Positions 8,470 through 18,004 of a stretch of 64,000 nucleotides of DNA are shown here, piece by piece. Under the pieces are notes generated by a model. The model was not told the origin of the DNA, did not search any database, and was given only the letters and a program-made list of their open reading frames with translations. The position numbers and the translations under genes were made by a program. How positions within the stretch are numbered: position 1 is the first letter of the stretch; each line of letters opens with the position of its first letter. The stretch lies in NCBI RefSeq assembly GCF_900100265.1, contig NZ_LT629696.1:2046001-2110000 (forward strand), in the 5' to 3' direction. This DNA is from Leifsonia sp. 466MF. Lineage in GTDB: Bacteria > Actinomycetota > Actinomycetes > Actinomycetales > Microbacteriaceae.

Positions 8470-9300
8470 TTACGCGCCGACCTTGAACCGGGCGAAACCG
8501 GTGATGGTCAGGCCCGCATCCTTCACCACCTGGGCGATGGTCAGCTTGTTGTCGCGGGCGTACTCCTGCTCGAGCAGGGCGACCTGCTTGAAGTAGGCGC
8601 CGAGGCGGCCCTCGATGATCTTCGGGAGCGCGGCCTCCGGCTTGCCCTCGTTGCGCGAGATCTCCTCGACGATGCGACGCTCGTTCTCGACCTCGTCGGC
8701 CGGGACGTCCTCGCGGTTGAGGTAGGTCGGGTTCGCGAACGAGATGTGCTGCGCGATGCTGCGAGCGGTCTCCGCGTCGTCACCGGTGTAACCGAGGACG
8801 ACACCGACCTGCGGCGGCAGGTCCTTGGAGGTCTTGTGCAGGTAGATCGCGAAGTTATCGCCGTTCACGACGGCGATGCGGCGGAGTTCCACCTTCTCGC
8901 CGAGGATGGCGGCCTCGTCACCGATGAGCTCGGCGACGGTCTGGCTGCCGGCGGGGGCCGCGAGGGCCTCCTCGACGGTGGTGGCGCCGGCGGCCGCAGC
9001 CGCGTCGAGAACCTTCTCGGACAGGGCGATGAACTTGTCGCCCTTCGCCACGAAGTCGGTCTCGCACGCGAGCTCGATCATGGTGGCGGTGCCGTTGCCG
9101 TTCTCCTTGGCGGCGACGAGGCCCTCGCTGGTGGAGCGGTCGGCACGCTTCGCGTTGCCCTTCGCACCCTTCAGGCGCAGGATCTCGGTGGCCTTCTCGA
9201 TGTCGCCACCGGCCTCCTCGAGGGCCTTCTTGGTGTCGACCATGCCGGTGCCGAGCTGCTCACGGAGAGCCTTGATGTCGGCGATGCTGATGTTTGCCAT
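8470..9300 (-). CDS. tsf: Elongation factor Ts
   Basis: 276 residues. Exchanges GDP for GTP on EF-Tu. The N-terminal UBA-like domain (ALREQLGTGMVDTKKALEE) and the EF-Tu contact motif TDFVAKGDKF near residue 80 are intact. It lies 48 bp downstream of rpsB, the universal pairing, and is followed by a strong terminator. Confidence 0.97.
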   Translation of the reverse strand: MANISIADIKALREQLGTGMVDTKKALEEAGGDIEKATEILRLKGAKGNAKRADRSTSEGLVAAKENGNGTATMIELACETDFVAKGDKFIALSEKVLDAAAAAGATTVEEALAAPAGSQTVAELIGDEAAILGEKVELRRIAVVNGDNFAIYLHKTSKDLPPQVGVVLGYTGDDAETARSIAQHISFANPTYLNREDVPADEVENERRIVEEISRNEGKPEAALPKIIEGRLGAYFKQVALLEQEYARDNKLTIAQVVKDAGLTITGFARFKVGA

Positions 9301-9348
9301 GTTCTGACTGGAACTTTCTTTTTCTCGAAGACTTCTGGTTGACGCGGG

Positions 9349-10311
9349 TTACTTGGACTCGGCGTCCGCAGGTGCGTCGGTCTCGACGGTCGACTCGGCC
9401 TCGGCGGCGTCGGCCTCGGCGGCCACGACGGCGTCAGCCTCGACAGCGTCCGCCTCGCCCTCGGCGACGACCTCGGCGGAGTCGGCCTTCGCGGCCGCCA
9501 GGTCCGCGTCAGCGGCCTTGGTGGTCTCGGCGCTCGACTGCACCTCGTCGGACGACTGCTGCAGGAGCTCCTGCTCCCACTCGGCGAGCGGCTCGGCCGG
9601 CTCGGCGCCCTCTTCGGGCTTCTGGTGACGCTGGATGAGGCCCTCGGCCGCAGCGTCGGCCACGATGCGAGTCAGCAGGGTGACGGAGCGGATCGCGTCG
9701 TCGTTGCCCGGGATCGGGTACTGGACCTCGTCCGGGTCGCAGTTCGTGTCGAGGATGCCGATGACCGGGATGCCCAGCTTCTTGGCCTCGTCGATCGCGA
9801 GGTGCTCCTTCTTGGTGTCGACAACCCAGAGCGCGCTCGGCGTCTTGCTGAGGTTGCGGATGCCGCCGAGCGACTTGTGGAGCTTGTCCAGCTCGCGCTT
9901 CTTGATCAGCAGCTCCTTCTTGGTGAAGCCGCTGGTGGTGCCCTCGAAGTCGAGCTCCTCGAGCTCCTTCATGCGGGCGAGGCGCTTGGACACGGTCGAG
10001 AAGTTGGTCAGCAGACCACCCAGCCAGCGCTGGTTCACGTAGGGCTGGCCCACGCGGGTCGCCTGCTCGGCGATCGCCTGCTGGGCCTGCTTCTTCGTGC
10101 CGACGAAGAGGATGGTGCCGCCGTGGGCGACGGTCTCGCGGACGAAGTCGTACGTCTTGTCGATGTACGCGAGCGACTGCTGCAGGTCGATGATGTAGCT
10201 GCCCGAGCGCTCGGTGAGGATGAAGCGCTTCATCTTCGGGTTCCACCGACGGGTCTGGTGTCCGAAGTGGACGCCGCTGTCGAGCAGCTGGCGCATGGTG
10301 ACGACGGCCAT
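9349..10311 (-). CDS. rpsB: 30S ribosomal protein S2
   Basis: 320 residues starting [20 protein letters not shown], with AAAGGAG ahead of the ATG; a frame extension upstream is not used. The S2 core runs to about residue 240 ([40 protein letters not shown]). The remaining 70 or so residues form an Ala/Glu/Asp-rich acidic tail not found in typical S2 proteins. The first gene of the rpsB-tsf operon, with a leader of about 200 nt. Confidence 0.97.
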   Translation of the reverse strand: MAVVTMRQLLDSGVHFGHQTRRWNPKMKRFILTERSGSYIIDLQQSLAYIDKTYDFVRETVAHGGTILFVGTKKQAQQAIAEQATRVGQPYVNQRWLGGLLTNFSTVSKRLARMKELEELDFEGTTSGFTKKELLIKKRELDKLHKSLGGIRNLSKTPSALWVVDTKKEHLAIDEAKKLGIPVIGILDTNCDPDEVQYPIPGNDDAIRSVTLLTRIVADAAAEGLIQRHQKPEEGAEPAEPLAEWEQELLQQSSDEVQSSAETTKAADADLAAAKADSAEVVAEGEADAVEADAVVAAEADAAEAESTVETDAPADAESK

Positions 10312-10525
10312 TGCCGTTTCTCCTTTGGTTGCGGTTGTCTGCGACGGCCGGCGGCCGCCACTCCTGGTGCCCCGCGCGCATCCGCATCCCACCGCCCGCA
10401 CGGCGAGGCCGTCGAGTGGAGTGGGAGACCGGTGGATGCGCGCCCCGCCCGGTGAAAGGCGCCTCTTGCGAGGATCTACGGGCACGCGTAGTCACTCCGA
10501 CGAGCGGAGTGCTTCAGACATCCTA
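10312..10525 (-). promoter_or_regulatory. rpsB promoter (-10 TAGGAT) and long leader
   Basis: TAGGAT at 10520-10525 on the minus strand is the best -10 candidate; no good -35 is visible. The implied leader of about 200 nt is GC-rich with small hairpins (ACTCCG/CGGAGT near 10500). S2 leaders often bind S2 for autoregulation in other bacteria; nothing here proves it. Confidence 0.4.
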
Positions 10526-10539
10526 TCAGGAAGCGGGGG

Positions 10540-12042
10540 TCAGGCGGAGTCTCCGCTGGAGCGCACCTGGACGCCCCGGCGCTTGCCGCCCGCCTCGCGG
10601 AAGAGGGTCTCGGCGTGCTCCAGCGCCATCCCGTTCGTCTCCGGGATCTTGAAGAAGACGAAGAAGAACGAGAGGGCGGCGAAGATCGCGTACATGCCGT
10701 ACGTGAACGGCAGCGAGAAGTCGGCCATGGGCGGGAAGGAGACGGTCACCAGGAAGTTGGCGATCCACTGCGCGGCCGCCGCGACGCCGAGCGCCTTTCC
10801 GCGGATCTTGGTCGGGAAGATCTCGCCGAGGAGCACCCAGACCAGCGGTCCCCACGACGCGCCGAAGCAGATGACGAAGATGTTCGCGGCGATCAGGGCG
10901 ATCGGGCCCCACGGGTTCGGCAGCGACACCGCGCCGTCGACCTTGACCGCGAAGGCGAAGGAAAGCGCCATGACGCCGAGCGACAGGGCCATGCCGACCG
11001 AGCCGGTCAGCAGGATGGGGCGGCGGCCGACGCGGTCGACGAGCACGATGGCGACGATCGTCACGACGACGTTCGTGACCGAGGTGATCACGGTGATGAG
11101 CAGCGAGTTGCTCTCGGTGAATCCGACCGCCTTCCACAGCGTGGTCGAGTAGTAGAAGATCACGTTGATGCCGACGAACTGCTGGAAGACGGAGAGGATG
11201 ATGCCGATCCAGACGATCGGCTTGAGGCCCAGCCGATTGCCGGCCAGGGTGGCCTTCGCGCCCTCCTTGTCCTCCTGGATGGCGCGCTCGATGTCGCCGA
11301 TCTGGCGGTCGATGTCCTCTTCGGGGACGAGCGTGGTGAAGATCTCCCGTGCCTCGTCGTGGCGCCCGTTGGCGAGCAGGAAGCGGGGCGACTCGGGCAG
11401 TGTCAGGGCGAGGATGCCGTAGACGACCGACGGGATCACGCCGACCAGGAACATCCACCGCCACGCCTCGAGCCCGAACCAGAGCTGCTGGGATGCGGAC
11501 CCGGCCACGCCGGCGAGGAGGGCGTCCGAGAGCAGGGCGACGAAGATACCGATCGTGATGGCCAGCTGCTGCAGGGAGGCCAGTCGGCCGCGGGACTGCC
11601 GCGGCGAGATCTCGGCGATGTAGGCGGGCGCGACGACGGAAGCGATGCCGATGCCGAGACCGCCGATGACGCGCCAGAACCCGAGGTCCCAGGCGGAGAA
11701 CGCGAGGCCGGCTCCGATGGAGCTGGCAAGGAACAGCACCGCGCCGAGGAGCATCACCTTGAGGCGCCCCCAGCGGTCAGCGAGGCGACCGGCGATGAAG
11801 GCGCCGACGGCGCAGCCCAGCAGGGCGATGGCGACGATGAACCCGGTGACGAAGGCGTTCAGCGCGAAGCTCTTCTGGATCGAGTCGACCGCGCCGTTGA
11901 TGACCGACGAGTCGAAACCGAACAGGAACCCGCCGACCGCCGCTGCGATCGCCAGTCCGGTGACTCTCCGCCGCATCGCCGCCGTGGGCCGTGGTGCGTT
12001 CTCGTCGCTCGTGGCGGCTGCGTTCCTGCTCTCTTCAGTCAT
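10540..12042 (-). CDS. MFS sugar porter (sugar/H+ symporter)
   Basis: 500 residues and 12 predicted membrane helices. Sugar-porter signatures are present: GFLFGFDSSVINGAV in helix 1, GRLADRWGRLK after helix 2, PESPRFLLANGR at the end of helix 6, and QQFVGINVIFYYS in helix 7. These place it in the sugar-transporter family (xylose, glucose, inositol or arabinose type). The exact sugar cannot be told. The start at 12042 (MTEESRN) has AAAAGGG upstream; the longer frame is unlikely. It lies between rpsB and the M23 gene, where most relatives have no transporter. Confidence 0.9.
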   Translation of the reverse strand: MTEESRNAAATSDENAPRPTAAMRRRVTGLAIAAAVGGFLFGFDSSVINGAVDSIQKSFALNAFVTGFIVAIALLGCAVGAFIAGRLADRWGRLKVMLLGAVLFLASSIGAGLAFSAWDLGFWRVIGGLGIGIASVVAPAYIAEISPRQSRGRLASLQQLAITIGIFVALLSDALLAGVAGSASQQLWFGLEAWRWMFLVGVIPSVVYGILALTLPESPRFLLANGRHDEAREIFTTLVPEEDIDRQIGDIERAIQEDKEGAKATLAGNRLGLKPIVWIGIILSVFQQFVGINVIFYYSTTLWKAVGFTESNSLLITVITSVTNVVVTIVAIVLVDRVGRRPILLTGSVGMALSLGVMALSFAFAVKVDGAVSLPNPWGPIALIAANIFVICFGASWGPLVWVLLGEIFPTKIRGKALGVAAAAQWIANFLVTVSFPPMADFSLPFTYGMYAIFAALSFFFVFFKIPETNGMALEHAETLFREAGGKRRGVQVRSSGDSA

Positions 12043-12266
12043 GTCATCCCTTTTTCGGTTGTGCGGCCCACTGTTCGCGGCTCCCGGTCGGGGGGCGGCG
12101 AGGGCGAATATCACGGTACGCCGCGAACGGGCCGGGGAGAACCGTCGGCCACTGGCGTGTCCACAGACGGGTCCCGTGCGGACTTGTCCACTTGTTCGGG
12201 ATGCGCCCGAGCGACCGGTGGCCGCGCCAGGGAGGGTGGAAGGACGGCTCGACGGAAGGCGGACGG

Positions 12267-12920
12267 ATGCGATTGCACGACGAGACTCGTGGCATGCGGC
12301 TCAACCGTGGTGCGCGCTGGCGCCGAAGGCGATCGCGGGCGGCCCCGCCGCGTTGGTGTGTCGTGCTCTCTGCGCTCATCCTGTGCGTGCTGTTCCTTCC
12401 GGCCGGGGCCGCCGGTGCGACTGCGATGGGTGATTCCGTCAGTCCGCCGACGGACCTCCTGGCCGACCGGGCGGGCTCCGCACAGCGGCCGGCGGCGTCC
12501 GATCACGGGGCGCAGTGGATGTGGCCCGTCGCCGACCCCGCGGTTTCAGCGCCGTATGCGGCACCTCCGACGCGGTACGCCGCGGGTCATCGCGGCATCG
12601 ACCTGACGGCGACGGCGGGCGCTCCCCTGATCGCGCCGGATGGCGCGACCGTACGCTTCGCCGGGATGGTCGTTGATCGCCCGGTGCTGACTCTCGACCA
12701 CGGCGGCGGGGTCCTGTCGAGCTTCGAGCCGGCGTCGTCGGACCTCCCGGTGGGTTCGCGGGTCGCCCGAGGCGCGGTCATCGGAGTCGTCGCGTCGGGC
12801 GGGCACTGCGGCACGGCGTGCGTCCACGTGGGTGTCCGCGTGAACGGAGAGTACGTGTCGCCGATGCTGTACTTCGGGCGGGTGCCGCCCGCCATCCTCT
12901 TGCCGCTCGGGGGCGGGTGA
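12267..12920 (+). CDS. Secreted M23-family (LytM-like) peptidase domain protein
   Basis: 217 residues from the ATG at 12267, with GGAAGG ahead. The signal peptide is around residues 22-45 (VVLSALILCVLFLPAGAAGA). The M23 domain spans about 95-205, with GHRGIDL carrying the first zinc ligands (His, Asp), and HVGVR in place of the usual HLHF/HWG motif, so the second metal/catalytic His is kept. Cys residues in GHCGTACVHVG could form a disulfide. Probably cuts or binds peptidoglycan cross-links. Its position between rpsB and xerC is conserved in actinobacteria, but it is divergent from the sugar porter here. Confidence 0.8.
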   Translation: MRLHDETRGMRLNRGARWRRRRSRAAPPRWCVVLSALILCVLFLPAGAAGATAMGDSVSPPTDLLADRAGSAQRPAASDHGAQWMWPVADPAVSAPYAAPPTRYAAGHRGIDLTATAGAPLIAPDGATVRFAGMVVDRPVLTLDHGGGVLSSFEPASSDLPVGSRVARGAVIGVVASGGHCGTACVHVGVRVNGEYVSPMLYFGRVPPAILLPLGGG

Positions 12921-12979
12921 GCTCCGCCTGGCAGCAGCGGATGCGACCCGGCCGGCCGGGTCGAGGATGATGAGGCAGG

Positions 12980-13001
12980 CCCGCCAGCCCGGGCTGGCGG
13001 G
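12980..13001. terminator. Perfect 22-bp palindrome between convergent genes
   Basis: cccgccagcccgggctggcggg is fully self-complementary and lies 60 bp past the M23 stop codon. It could act as a bidirectional terminator hairpin, although no T-run follows. Confidence 0.35.
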
Positions 13002-13032
13002 AGCTCGGGCGCGCCGGAGCGGCCCAGATCGG

Positions 13033-13260
13033 GCGCCCGGGTGGGCGGAGCGGCCCGGTTCAGGCGCGCGGGTGGGCGGAGCGGTCCGGTTCGAGCGCCC
13101 GGGTCGGCGGAGCGGTCCGGTTCGAGCGCCCGGGTCGGCGGGGCGGCCCGGTGCAGGCGCGCGGGTGGGCGGAGCGGTCCGGTTCGAGCGCCCGGGTCGG
13201 CGGAGCGGCCCGGTTGGGGCGCCCGGGCGGGGCGGCCCGGTTCAGGCGCGCGGGTGGGCG
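13033..13260. repeat. 31-bp tandem repeat array at the xerC 3' end
   Basis: Units begin at 13033, 13064, 13095, 13126, 13157, 13188 and 13219, the last shortened to 27 bp. An eighth partial copy at 13246 coincides with the last codons and stop of xerC. Two alternating variants differ at three or four bases (gcgcgcgggtgggcgg and gcgcccgggtcggcgg). The 321-bp gap between the convergent M23 and xerC genes contains this array and the 22-bp palindrome, and I see no gene in it. Confidence 0.85.
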
Positions 13261-14360
13261 ATCCGGTACGCCTCTTTGAGCCGTTCGGTCGAGACGTGGG
13301 TGTAGATCTGGGTCGTGCCTAGGCTGGCGTGGCCGAGCAGCTCCTGCACCGCTCGGAGGTCTGCCCCGCCGTCGAGCAGGTGCGTGGCGGCCGTGTGGCG
13401 GAGGGCGTGGGGCCCGGACGGCCCTCGCCCCGGCACGTCGGCGAGAAGACCGGCGACCAGCTCGTAGACGGCGCGGCTCCCGAGCCGCGCCCCGCGCGCA
13501 CCGAGGAACAGCGCGGGCCCTGACCCGGCAACGGCGAGCCGCGGACGCCCGCCCGACAGCCACGCACGGATGGCCCGCAATGCCGGCACCCCGAAGGGCA
13601 CGACGCGTTCCTTCGACCCTTTGCCGATCACACGGACGGTCAGTCGGTCGAGGTCCACATCGTCGACGTCGAGCCCGGTCAACTCGGACACGCGGATCCC
13701 GGCCGCGTAGAGCAACTCGATCACCGCCACATCACGCAGCGATCCGGGGTCGCCGTCCTCTGCCCGTGCGGCGAGCGCCGCGAGGATCTCGTCCATCTGC
13801 TCCCGCGTGATGACTCTCGGAAGCGTCTTGTCCGCTTTCGGGGACCGCAACCGCGCGGCCGGGTCCACGACCGCATGTTCGGCGGCGGTCCCAGCCGCTT
13901 CCGGATCCAGGGCCGCGCGACCTGGAGCCGACGCTGCCGGGGCCACGACCGCGTGATCCCGAGCCGTCCCCGCGGGCTCGCTGCTTGCCGCGGACGCACC
14001 CCCGATCCCGTCGCCTGCCCCGGCAGAACTATCGGTTGCAACGCGTCCGCCGAGCGCCCCAGCGGTCGAGCCGGCCTTTCCGGGCGTCTCGACTTGGCGC
14101 GTGACCCATGCGCTGAAGCCGCGGACCGACGCCGCCCGCCGCGCGAGCGTCGACTTCGCGAGGCCCCGCTTGGAGCCCTCCCAGAGCCAGTCACGGTAGA
14201 GGTCGAGAGTCAGTGCGTCCGCGGTCGCGACGCCCCGTTCCGCCGCAAAGGCGGCGAGCGCCCCCAGGTCCGACCGGTAGGCGCGGATCGTCTGCGGCGA
14301 GTACCCGCGCTCCACCCGCAGGTGCCGTTCGTACTGCTCGATGGCCGCATCCAGACTCAC
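13242..14360 (-). CDS. xerC: Tyrosine recombinase XerC-like
   Basis: 372 residues from the GTG at 14360. Core-binding domain at residues 1-90 ([19 protein letters not shown]) and catalytic domain from about 176. All active-site residues are visible: Arg223, Lys247, His318-x2-Arg321, His344 and nucleophile Tyr353. Between the domains lies an Ala/Gly/Ser-rich insert of about 85 residues that contains a duplicated segment ([13 protein letters not shown] and [13 protein letters not shown]); normal XerC proteins are about 300 residues. Acts with XerD to resolve chromosome dimers at dif. The start overlaps the stop of a 36-residue ORF (GTGA). Confidence 0.88.
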   Translation of the reverse strand: MSLDAAIEQYERHLRVERGYSPQTIRAYRSDLGALAAFAAERGVATADALTLDLYRDWLWEGSKRGLAKSTLARRAASVRGFSAWVTRQVETPGKAGSTAGALGGRVATDSSAGAGDGIGGASAASSEPAGTARDHAVVAPAASAPGRAALDPEAAGTAAEHAVVDPAARLRSPKADKTLPRVITREQMDEILAALAARAEDGDPGSLRDVAVIELLYAAGIRVSELTGLDVDDVDLDRLTVRVIGKGSKERVVPFGVPALRAIRAWLSGGRPRLAVAGSGPALFLGARGARLGSRAVYELVAGLLADVPGRGPSGPHALRHTAATHLLDGGADLRAVQELLGHASLGTTQIYTHVSTERLKEAYRIAHPRA

Positions 14361-14467
14361 CTCCCCAGCTTGACCCCGGACCGTCTCCGGGGTGGGCAGC
14401 GACGCGCGTTCTGCGAGACGCGACGGAGCGGAGCCACTTTGCCTCTCGCCCACGGATTGGCTGTCAC
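14357..14467 (-). CDS. Small ORF coupled between dprA and xerC
   Basis: 36 codons from GTG (14467) to TGA (14357). Its start overlaps the dprA stop as GTGA and has GGAGG 5 nt ahead. Its own stop overlaps the xerC GTG in the same way. The product is basic (about 11 Arg/Lys) and has no recognised motif. It may be a coupling ORF that delivers ribosomes to xerC rather than a functional protein. Evidence is the double overlap and the good ribosome-binding site. Confidence 0.45.
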   Translation of the reverse strand: MTANPWARGKVAPLRRVSQNARRCPPRRRSGVKLGR

Positions 14468-16110
14468 GCGTGCCTCCGTTCGCTGAGCGACCAGCCTCCG
14501 CCGCTTTCGCGGGCTCGGCCGGCGAGGTCGAGCCGGCCGAGGATCGCGGCGACCGTCGTGAAGGGTAGCGACGACCGCGCCGCGATCTCGTCCGCACTGG
14601 CGCCGCGTGCCGATGTCAGAGCCGACACGACGGCGCCCTCCGCATCTCCACCCTCCGGCGGCACCTCGACGGTGTCGACGGCCGCCGCGCCCGGCTCGCC
14701 CGTCGGGCCGGTTCCCAGGGGATCTGCGAGCTCCGCCATCTCGTCGGCAGACGTGACGCAGATGGCCGCGTATTCCCGGATGAGACGGTGGCACCCGGCC
14801 GACGCGGGCGAGAGGATGCTTCCCGGCACAGCGCCCAGCGGTCGCCCGAGCTGGGCGGCGTGACCTGCGGTGTTGAGGGATCCGGACCGTCGCCCCGCCT
14901 CGACCACCACGGTCGCGCTCGCCGCTGCGGCGATCAACCGATTGCGCATCAGGAACCGCCACCGGGTCGGCGCGTTGCCCGGAGGGAGTTCGGCCGCGAG
15001 CACACCCTCCCGGGAGACACGACGGAGCAGATCGCTGTTGCCCGCCGGATACAGACGGTCGACTCCTCCGGCGAGGAACGCCACGGTCAGCCCGCCGCTC
15101 GCCAGCGTGGCGCGATGTGCTGCCGCGTCGATCCCGTATGCACCGCCGGACACGACGGCGAACCCCCGCCCGACCAGTCCGGCCACCGCCTCCATTGCCA
15201 CGTGCTCTCCGTAGTCGGTCGACGCGCGTGCGCCGACGAGAGCGACGGAACGGTCCAGCCGCGCCAACCGCTCGGGATCGCCGCGGATCCACAGTGCGAG
15301 CGGCTCGCCGTCCTCAAGCGCCGCGAAACCCTCCGGCCAGACTTCCGTGTCGGGTGTCAGCAGAACCGCACCCAGCCGCGCTGCCCGCTCGAGGGCTCGG
15401 CACGACTCCTCCAGGGAGAGCCGCACCCGCCACCGTGCGAGGCATTCGGCGATCCGACGAACCGCCCGCGCATCGACCTGCGGCCGCTCCGGCGAGAGGC
15501 TCTCGAACGCCGACAGGAAATTGCCGGCCGCTCCCCCGCTGCCGTCGGTGTCGAACCGGTGCCCGAACTGCTCGCCTGCACCCTCCAGAGAGAGCGCCAA
15601 GTCCTCCGTAAGAGGGAGCGGCACCACGTCGGCGTGACGCGATACGTGCAGCACGTGCTCCGCATCGTGCCCCTCCACGATCGCTCGGAGCAGGCCCACC
15701 GCGCCCAGCGCACCCACCAGGCGCCCCGCCTCCAGGTCTCCTGGTTCGATCGCCGTCGTCAACGCGGCTCTGGCGAACCGCTCGGCGCTCAGCTCGGACG
15801 ACTCCGCTCCCCTGTCGGGCGAACTGGACACCGCTGCAACCAGGCGCGCCACGTCGCCATCGGACAGGCCCGCGAATACGGATCCGGAGCGACGTCCCCC
15901 GCAAGGTGGCGACGGCACGCCGGTGCGTGCGCCCCCGACCGGCGGGTCATCCACCGCTCCCGGCGCCTCCGCCCTTCTCTCGTCCGATGCCTTCGCCCCG
16001 TCGAACGCCGGCCCGTTCGTCGCGTCCGTATCATCCGGCAGCGCCCCGCTCCCGCTTCGCCCAGCCGTCGCAAGCCGGGAGACCGCGCATGCGCCGCACG
16101 CGGCGCTCAT
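14464..16110 (-). CDS. dprA: DNA-processing protein DprA
   Basis: 548 residues against a family norm of 300-400. The conserved Rossmann-like domain lies at about 300-470: [53 protein letters not shown] and [16 protein letters not shown] DprA winged-helix domain ends the protein. The first 95 or so residues are low-complexity and probably disordered, an unusual extension. DprA loads RecA on incoming single strands in transformation. The start ATG overlaps the yifB stop by 4 bases (ATGA). The stop overlaps the next small ORF. Confidence 0.9.
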   Translation of the reverse strand: MSAACGACAVSRLATAGRSGSGALPDDTDATNGPAFDGAKASDERRAEAPGAVDDPPVGGARTGVPSPPCGGRRSGSVFAGLSDGDVARLVAAVSSSPDRGAESSELSAERFARAALTTAIEPGDLEAGRLVGALGAVGLLRAIVEGHDAEHVLHVSRHADVVPLPLTEDLALSLEGAGEQFGHRFDTDGSGGAAGNFLSAFESLSPERPQVDARAVRRIAECLARWRVRLSLEESCRALERAARLGAVLLTPDTEVWPEGFAALEDGEPLALWIRGDPERLARLDRSVALVGARASTDYGEHVAMEAVAGLVGRGFAVVSGGAYGIDAAAHRATLASGGLTVAFLAGGVDRLYPAGNSDLLRRVSREGVLAAELPPGNAPTRWRFLMRNRLIAAAASATVVVEAGRRSGSLNTAGHAAQLGRPLGAVPGSILSPASAGCHRLIREYAAICVTSADEMAELADPLGTGPTGEPGAAAVDTVEVPPEGGDAEGAVVSALTSARGASADEIAARSSLPFTTVAAILGRLDLAGRARESGGGWSLSERRHA

Positions 16111-17648
16111 GCTCTGATCCCGCGCCGCAGGAACAGCGCACGGCCGACGTGGTCCACATCTGGTGACCCCGCGCCGTCGAGGTCGGCGAGGGTCCACGCG
16201 AGGCGCAAGGTCCGGTCGTAGCCGCGCATCGTGATGCCGCCGCGCTCCAACGCCCGGTCGAGTGGCGCGATCGCCGACGCCCCGAGCCGGCGGTCGCCGG
16301 ATCGCAGCCAGCTGCCGGCCACGTCAGCGTTGCGCACCCAGCCCGTCCCGCGGAGTCGTTCGAGCGCGCTGGCCCTGGCCGACTCGACGCGAGCTCGGAG
16401 TTCGCTGCTGGTCAGGCCCGGCGCGTGGACGTCCGAGGCCGCATGGAGGGCGGCCAGGCCCAATCGCCGTACGGTGAGACGGATGTCGACGCGATCCATC
16501 AGCGGCCCGGACATCCGGGCGAGGTAGCGTCTTCGGGCCATCGGCGAGCATGTGCACTCCGCATCCGCCGAACCGTAGTGGCCGCACGGACAGGGGTTCG
16601 ACGCGAGCACCAACTGGAACCGCGCCGGAAACGACGCGGCACCACTTGCACGATGGATGGTGATGCTGCCGTTCTCCAACGGTTGCCGGAGCGCATCGAG
16701 CACGGACGGCGGGAACTCGGCCGCTTCGTCGAGAAACAGCACCCCGTGCGTAGCCCGGACGATCGCGCCGGGGGTGATCCGCCCGCTGCCCCCGCCGACC
16801 AGCGAGACGGCCGATGCCGTGTGGTGAGGCGCTTCGAACGGCGGTCGCCGCACCAGTTCTGCGCCGACACCCAAACCGGTGAGCGAACGGATGCACGTCG
16901 CTTCCAAGGCGTCGGCACCGGCCAGGTCCGGCAACAGGGACGGAAGGCGCCGGGCGAGCATCGTCTTGCCCGCCCCTGGAGGACCGACCATCGCCAGATG
17001 ATGACCGCCCGCCGCTGCGGCGACCAGCGCCTCGACGGCTTCGCCGTTGCCGGACACCTCGGCCATGTCCGGCTCCGGTGCTGCTCGTTGTTCCGACACC
17101 GCCGGGAGAACCGGTTCCTCATCCACCGGGTCGAGCTCGGCGCCGTGCACGATCGCCGCGGCGCGCAATCCCGTCACCCCCACAACCTCGATGCCCTCGA
17201 CGAGACATGCCTCGTCGAGGTTGCCCGCGGGAACGAGGACCCGCTCGAACCCTGCTTCGCGTGCTGCGAGGACGGCCGGAAGCACGCCCGCCACCGGACG
17301 CAGCCGCCCGTCCAGTCCCAGTTCACCGAGGTGGACCGCTCGCCCCGCCGACACCGGCGGCACGACGCCCGCCGCAGACAGCGAGGCGATCGCGATGGCG
17401 AGATCGAAGCCGGACCCCTGCTTCGGGAGCGCGGCCGGCGACAGATTGACCGTCAGCTTCTTCTGCGACAGGGAGCAACCGGCATTCACCGCGGCCGCTC
17501 CGACCCGCTTCCGCGACTCGCCCAGCGCCGTGTCGGGCAGCCCGATGAGGACGAATGCCGGCAGTCCCGCCGAGATGTCGGCCTCCACTTCGACCACGTT
17601 GCCGCGCAACCCGTCGAGAGCGATGGCGAACGTGCGTGCGAGCGCCAT
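16107..17648 (-). CDS. YifB/ComM family Mg-chelatase-like ATPase
   Basis: 513 residues from the ATG at 17648. N-terminal Lon-protease-like fold (GLPAFVLIGLPDTALGESRKR), then an AAA+ module with Walker A GPPGAGKTMLARRLPSLL, Walker B GVLFLDEAAEF, sensor ASNPCPCGHYG, and a C-terminal Mg-chelatase-related helical domain ending in LRLAWTLADLDG. ComM of this family promotes branch migration in natural transformation, which suits its operon with dprA. Its start overlaps the yraN stop by one base. Confidence 0.93.
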   Translation of the reverse strand: MALARTFAIALDGLRGNVVEVEADISAGLPAFVLIGLPDTALGESRKRVGAAAVNAGCSLSQKKLTVNLSPAALPKQGSGFDLAIAIASLSAAGVVPPVSAGRAVHLGELGLDGRLRPVAGVLPAVLAAREAGFERVLVPAGNLDEACLVEGIEVVGVTGLRAAAIVHGAELDPVDEEPVLPAVSEQRAAPEPDMAEVSGNGEAVEALVAAAAGGHHLAMVGPPGAGKTMLARRLPSLLPDLAGADALEATCIRSLTGLGVGAELVRRPPFEAPHHTASAVSLVGGGSGRITPGAIVRATHGVLFLDEAAEFPPSVLDALRQPLENGSITIHRASGAASFPARFQLVLASNPCPCGHYGSADAECTCSPMARRRYLARMSGPLMDRVDIRLTVRRLGLAALHAASDVHAPGLTSSELRARVESARASALERLRGTGWVRNADVAGSWLRSGDRRLGASAIAPLDRALERGGITMRGYDRTLRLAWTLADLDGAGSPDVDHVGRALFLRRGIRA

Positions 17649-18004
17649 CAGGCGATCCCGGTCAGGTGCTCGACGACTGGCCGGTCGCTCCACGCATCGG
17701 TCACGGCGACCGCATCGATGCGGACCGCGACAGCCCCGGGCTCCCGTTCGCGACACCACGCGGCCGCCAGTCGCCGCAGGCGGGCCGCCTTACGCGACGT
17801 GATCGCCTCGAACGGATGCCCGAAGGTCAGCGACGACCGCGTTTTCACCTCCGCGAACACCATCGTGGTGCCGCGCCGCAGTACCAGGTCGAGCTCCCCC
17901 GACGGGCACCGCCAGTTGCGGTCGACGAGGGTGTACCCGTTCTCCTGCAGCCACTCGGCAGCGACCTGCTCGCCGCGACGGCCCAATTCGTCTTTCTCAG
18001 CCAT
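17648..18004 (-). CDS. yraN: UPF0102 family protein (YraN, predicted endonuclease fold)
   Basis: 118 residues. Begins MAEKDELGRRGEQVAAEWLQ and holds the nuclease-like signature GELDLVLRR followed by TMVFAEVKTRSS, typical of YraN (PF02021) with its Glu/Asp/Lys cluster. Its biochemical role is unsettled. A GGAGG Shine-Dalgarno precedes the ATG. The first gene of the tightly overlapping yraN-yifB-dprA-(small ORF)-xerC operon. Confidence 0.92.
   Translation of the reverse strand: MAEKDELGRRGEQVAAEWLQENGYTLVDRNWRCPSGELDLVLRRGTTMVFAEVKTRSSLTFGHPFEAITSRKAARLRRLAAAWCREREPGAVAVRIDAVAVTDAWSDRPVVEHLTGIA

Noticed and set aside
13081-13240. GGTTCGA in the tandem repeats as tRNA T-loops
   Set aside because: No acceptor stem or anticodon arm can be formed around them; the motif simply repeats every 31 bp.
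13033-13245. 31-bp repeats as a CRISPR array
   Set aside because: Units are directly adjacent with no unique spacers and no cas genes are near; they are simple tandem repeats.
13060-13563. Minus-strand open frame running through the tandem repeats
   Set aside because: It is a different frame of the xerC 3' half continued into the repeat array; codon use is unnatural and XerC explains the region.
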